Of a stretch of 9,501 nt of DNA, positions 7,272 to 9,501 are shown one piece after another. The DNA comes from Deltaproteobacteria bacterium (GTDB taxonomy: Bacteria > Myxococcota_A > UBA9160 > UBA4427), in the NCBI GenBank assembly GCA_011051925.1, contig DRKE01000181.1, positions 1-9,501 of the forward strand. Direction: 5' to 3'. Made by a program: the position numbers and the translations under genes. How positions within the stretch are numbered: position 1 is the first letter of the stretch; each line of letters starts with the position of its first letter. A model generated the notes under the pieces. That model ran no database searches. It was not told the origin of the DNA and saw nothing but the letters and a program-made list of their open reading frames with translations.

Positions 7272-8473
7272 GCGACCGATTCGATCGAGGCGGCGGCACC
7301 CCCACCCCCTCCGACGAACGAAACGACGAGCTGTCCACCACGATATCGGACATGGTCGATCTCGAGTCTCGCGAAGGCCACGGGCAGCGCGATCTTTCGC
7401 CGCCGGCCTCCGACCCCGATCATGAGTTCGTCCTCGACCCGGGTGACCTCGAGCGAAGCCGCGTCGATCTCCGGCAGCGGAAGCCGGATCCGGCTTCCCA
7501 GGGCGTCGCGCTCGAAACGGAGCCGGGGCGCTTCTCCCAGGTGCAGGGCCGGATCACGATCCCCGAAGAGATCCATGCCGTGCCGCACGAGGGCCGGGAT
7601 GCCGCGAACCTCGTCCGCCTGCAGGGGGGCGCGAAGCCGGGCCAACGGGGCGAAGATCGACTCGATCTCCTGCCAGGCTTCCGCCTGGAGCCGGCCGCGA
7701 TCCCGGAAGAAGGGCTCCCGCAGCGCCTCCTCGGGCAACATCCGGTTCATGATGACCGCATCGCTCGCCAGCTGGAAGAGACACAGATCCGTGAGCGCGC
7801 GACGCGCTTCGTCGATCACCATCGATTCGGGCGTGACGACGATCCGCACGCTCGTCTCGGGCGAAAGCAGTCGGCGCCTCAACCGATCCAGGGTGTCGTA
7901 GAAGAGCCGATCCGCCTCGGCGAAGACTTCGGCCGAGGGCAGCGGCGTGCTGACCAGACCTCGGGCGAGAGGTTCGATCACATGGGCGGCGGCACGCTGC
8001 AGACGCAGGAGCCACTGGAGGCCGCCGTGAGCCATCTCGGGGAGCGTCACGAGTCTCAGGGTGCTGCCCGTCGGAGCGCAATCGACGATGATGAGATCGT
8101 GTTCGCCGCGCTCCGCCCATTGCTCGACGCAGACGAGCGTTGCCAGCTCGTCGGCGCCGGGCAGCAACGCCAGCTCGTCGGCCACGACTTCGTCGATTCC
8201 CTGATAGCGGAGCAGATCGACCAGATAGTCCCGCACGCGCCCCCATTGCGATTCGATGACCTGTCGTGCATCGATCTCGAGCGCGTCGAGCCCCTGAGCC
8301 AGACGGCGCCGCTCGGGCCCGAGTGACCGACCGAAGACATCGCCCAGGCTATGCGCCGAATCCGCAGACACGACGAGGGTCCGGAGCCCTCTTTCCGCCG
8401 CGAGCGCCGCCGTTGCGGCTGCGGTCGTCGTCTTGCCGACACCGCCCTTTCCCGTATAGAGGAGAAGCCGCAT
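7268..8473 (-). CDS. ArsA/Get3-like ATPase with C-terminal HSP20-like domain (first of a pair)
   Basis: The product has 401 residues and is the first gene of the three-gene operon. The start MRLLLYTGKGGVGKTT is fixed by the deviant Walker A motif (8-15; K9 and K14). Switch I reads SADSAHS (36-42), keeping the catalytic-position Asp (D38) but changing the usual TDP to ADS. The PG motif is at 105-106 (LPGADEL) and switch II DCAPTGST at 131-138. An HSP20-like domain covers about 317-387, followed by a Gly-run tail (GGGGGAAAS). Cysteines are only C115 and C132, so no zinc or metalloid motif is present. It is clearly a paralogue of the next gene, with about 14 extra residues and a changed switch I, so the two may form a heterodimer with unequal ATP sites. 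There is no Shine-Dalgarno site before the ATG, and an extended -10-like TGATACGTT ends 6 nt upstream, so a leaderless message is possible. There is no arsenic gene nearby, so an ars role is unlikely. Confidence 0.9.
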   Translation of the reverse strand: MRLLLYTGKGGVGKTTTAAATAALAAERGLRTLVVSADSAHSLGDVFGRSLGPERRRLAQGLDALEIDARQVIESQWGRVRDYLVDLLRYQGIDEVVADELALLPGADELATLVCVEQWAERGEHDLIIVDCAPTGSTLRLVTLPEMAHGGLQWLLRLQRAAAHVIEPLARGLVSTPLPSAEVFAEADRLFYDTLDRLRRRLLSPETSVRIVVTPESMVIDEARRALTDLCLFQLASDAVIMNRMLPEEALREPFFRDRGRLQAEAWQEIESIFAPLARLRAPLQADEVRGIPALVRHGMDLFGDRDPALHLGEAPRLRFERDALGSRIRLPLPEIDAASLEVTRVEDELMIGVGGRRRKIALPVAFARLEIDHVRYRGGQLVVSFVGGGGGAAASIESVA

Positions 8474-8636
8474 GGGCCCAACGTATCACGCCCACCCGTC
8501 GGATGGGGTGGAAGCGGAACGACGAGTGCCAGCGGAAGACGCGACGCGCGCGTCGGTTCGCGTACTTTTCACGCGACGGCCTCGACGAGTCGCGGCGCCG
8601 TGCCCCGACTCGCTCCCGGCGGCCCCGAAAGAAGGA
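8474..8636 (-). promoter_or_regulatory. Leader region of the ArsA-pair operon
   Basis: This 163-bp gap follows the zinc-ribbon gene. A perfect 14-bp palindrome, CGACGCGCGCGTCG, is at 8542-8555, about 70 bp upstream of the operon start. On the minus strand an extended -10-like TGATACGTT (8488-8480) sits just before the ATG at 8473, but no -35 match precedes it. Either could be chance in such GC-rich DNA. The region may also simply be an internal spacer if the zinc-ribbon gene shares the transcript. Confidence 0.25.
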
Positions 8637-9143
8637 TCAGACGGATTGGAGCGGCGGTGTCCCGACCGGATCCATCCTGGCCACCATCCTCGAACCGAGT
8701 TCGGCGAATCGACGCAGGGGCCTTTCCGTCCAGCGATGTTCACAGCGCAGGCATTCGGAAAGCCGCAGGGTTCCGAGATGGACCACCTCGTCGCTCACGA
8801 TCCGTGAATCGCCGCAGACCGGACAAACCGCAGGCCCGACGACACGCAGTCCCGGTGGGCTGAAGGCCCTGGATGCACGCGGCCCGACGCTCCTCCGCAC
8901 GGCCGGCTCCGGATCCCCCTGCAGCGGCACGTTCGCAAGCATCCGCTCGACCCGCCCACGCTCCGCGGCCTGCTTTTCGCGAAGCCGCTGGCGATCGCGG
9001 GCGCTCGCCAACGCCTCGCCCCGCCGCCCCCGTGCCCGATGGCTTCGTCCTTTCGGGCGACTCGAACCGAGGGCCCTGCGCCCCACGTTCTCCCGACCTC
9101 CCGATCCGGCCCGTGATTTCCCTTCTCGCCCTCGCCGGGTCAT
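8637..9143 (-). CDS. Small Arg-rich zinc-ribbon protein of unknown function
   Basis: The product has 168 residues. The ATG at 9143 has a good Shine-Dalgarno site, GGAGGG, 6 nt upstream, which supports both the gene and its start. Residues 1-65 are very rich in Arg, Gly, Ser and Lys and are probably disordered and basic, with a short charged helix at about 45-70. Residues 107-134 hold two cysteine pairs, CPVC (107-110) and CLRC (131-134), 20 residues apart with hydrophobic and charged residues between (EVVHLGTLRLSE): a four-Cys zinc-ribbon pattern. A basic tail plus a zinc ribbon suggests nucleic-acid or ribosome contact, but I recognise no family. It is on the same strand as the ArsA-like pair, 163 bp upstream. 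Other frames here are open too, so the call rests on the ribosome site and the cysteine pattern. Confidence 0.6.
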   Translation of the reverse strand: MTRRGREGKSRAGSGGRENVGRRALGSSRPKGRSHRARGRRGEALASARDRQRLREKQAAERGRVERMLANVPLQGDPEPAVRRSVGPRASRAFSPPGLRVVGPAVCPVCGDSRIVSDEVVHLGTLRLSECLRCEHRWTERPLRRFAELGSRMVARMDPVGTPPLQSV

Positions 9144-9149
9144 GACCTG

Positions 9150-9155
9150 CCCTCC
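9150..9155 (-). promoter_or_regulatory. Ribosome binding site of the zinc-ribbon gene
   Basis: GGAGGG on the minus strand, 6 nt before the ATG at 9143. It is one of the clearest ribosome sites in the window and the main reason to prefer this frame over overlapping open frames. Confidence 0.55.
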
Positions 9156-9284
9156 GAAACCGCTTCCTGGCTCGAACCCGCTCGATCCGATCCCAGTCTG
9201 CTCACCAGCGCACCGCCTGCAATCCGCGACCTGTCATCCATCATCCGCCCCATTCCGCTCCGTGTTCCCCTCCGATTCCCGGAG

Positions 9285-9301
9285 CATGCGGATCACGCAT
9301 G
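9285..9301. repeat. Short inverted repeat in the intergenic region, operator-like
   Basis: CATGCG and CGCATG are separated by 5 bp (GATCA), about 140 bp upstream of the zinc-ribbon start and about 90 bp beyond the acyl-CoA synthetase stop. It could be an operator half-site pair or chance. The rest of the gap 9144-9387 holds no convincing gene. Confidence 0.3.
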
Positions 9302-9351
9302 ACAGGAACGGTCACGGAAGGCGAAAAAAAGGCGAATCTCATGGATGGAAG

Positions 9352-9381
9352 GCCCGGGCAGGCGTCCGAACGAGCCCGGGC
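9352..9381 (-). terminator. Strong inverted repeat after the acyl-CoA synthetase gene, possible terminator
   Basis: Two copies of GCCCGGGC (9352-9359 and 9374-9381) can pair across a 14-nt loop, starting 6 nt after the stop codon of the right-edge gene. A run of seven T (minus strand, 9330-9324) follows about 21 nt beyond the stem. That is too far for a textbook intrinsic terminator, so this may be a weak terminator, a 3' stabilising hairpin, or work with Rho. Confidence 0.4.
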
Positions 9382-9387
9382 ACGGCT

Positions 9388-9501
9388 TCAGCCGTCGTCG
9401 CGCAGTTCGCGCTTCAGGATCTTGCCCGTCGGGCCCTTGGGCAGCTCCGACACGATCTCGACGATGCGGGGATACTTGTAGGCGGCGAGGCGTTCCTTGC
9501 A
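9388..9501 (-). CDS. Acyl-CoA synthetase / AMP-dependent ligase, C-terminal end only
   Basis: Only the last 37 codons and the TGA (9390-9388) are in the window; the rest lies to the right. The visible sequence is the end of the ANL superfamily C-terminal domain: CKERLAAYKYPR, then VEIVSELPKGPTGKILKREL. The Lys in PTGK is the invariant catalytic lysine of the adenylation half-reaction (A10 motif). These enzymes activate carboxylic acids as acyl-AMP and usually pass them to coenzyme A. The substrate, and whether it is a fatty-acyl, aryl or other ligase, cannot be told from this fragment. It is on the same strand as the zinc-ribbon gene but 244 bp away with a hairpin between, so it is probably a separate transcript. 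Confidence 0.85.
   Translation of the reverse strand, partial: CKERLAAYKYPRIVEIVSELPKGPTGKILKRELRDDG

Noticed and set aside
6225..8326. Two very long plus-strand open frames (558 and 406 codons) opposite the ArsA-like pair
   Set aside because: Both are shadows of the ATPase genes, with compositions typical of antisense frames and no motifs.
6108..8473. Arsenite-resistance ars operon
   Set aside because: There is no arsB, arsC, arsR or arsD, and neither ATPase has the ArsA metalloid-binding cysteines or the fused double ATPase layout.
9230..9306. CCTGTCAT and ATGACAGG inverted repeat (9230-9237 and 9299-9306)
   Set aside because: An 8-bp match 61 bp apart, with no mobile-element gene between; not enough to claim an element end.

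Overview
The window is GC-rich bacterial DNA (about two-thirds G+C by eye) with tightly packed genes, almost all on the minus strand. Strong Shine-Dalgarno sites are visible for two of the genes. The gene mix is a GspA/ExeA-type ATPase, an AMIN-domain envelope protein, ArsA-like ATPases with C-terminal HSP20-type domains, and a type II pantothenate kinase. This suggests a Gram-negative of the former Deltaproteobacteria or a related uncultured phylum. That placement is inference; no marker gene is present to fix it. I see no rRNA, tRNA, CRISPR array, insertion sequence or phage gene.

Left part (1-3127). A minus-strand gene runs off the left edge. It encodes an ExeA/GspA-like protein: AAA+ ATPase, one membrane helix, a C39-like region and a peptidoglycan-binding domain. 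About 100 bp separate it from a divergent plus-strand gene for a type II (fumble-family) pantothenate kinase, which would carry out the first step of coenzyme A synthesis.

Middle (3160-5199). Convergent to the kinase, with only 32 bp between the stops, is a minus-strand gene for a bitopic envelope protein: signal peptide, periplasmic AMIN domain, long Ala/Ser/Thr/Pro linker, one membrane helix, acidic cytoplasmic segment and coiled coil. Its layout resembles FimV without being FimV. A noncoding stretch of about 345 bp lies upstream of it.

Right part (5200-9143). A minus-strand operon, in transcription order, has two paralogous ArsA/Get3-like ATPases joined by a 4-bp ATGA overlap, then 17 nt further a helical-backbone metal-receptor (BtuF-like) protein with no visible signal peptide. 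Each ATPase ends in an HSP20-like domain and lacks the zinc CxxC of Get3 and the metalloid cysteines of ArsA. A small Arg-rich zinc-ribbon protein of unknown function lies upstream on the same strand. This ATPase pair with a cytosolic cobalamin-receptor-like protein is the best candidate in the window for an undescribed system.

Right edge (9388-9501). The last 37 codons of an acyl-CoA synthetase/AMP-ligase gene, followed by a strong inverted repeat that may end its transcript.
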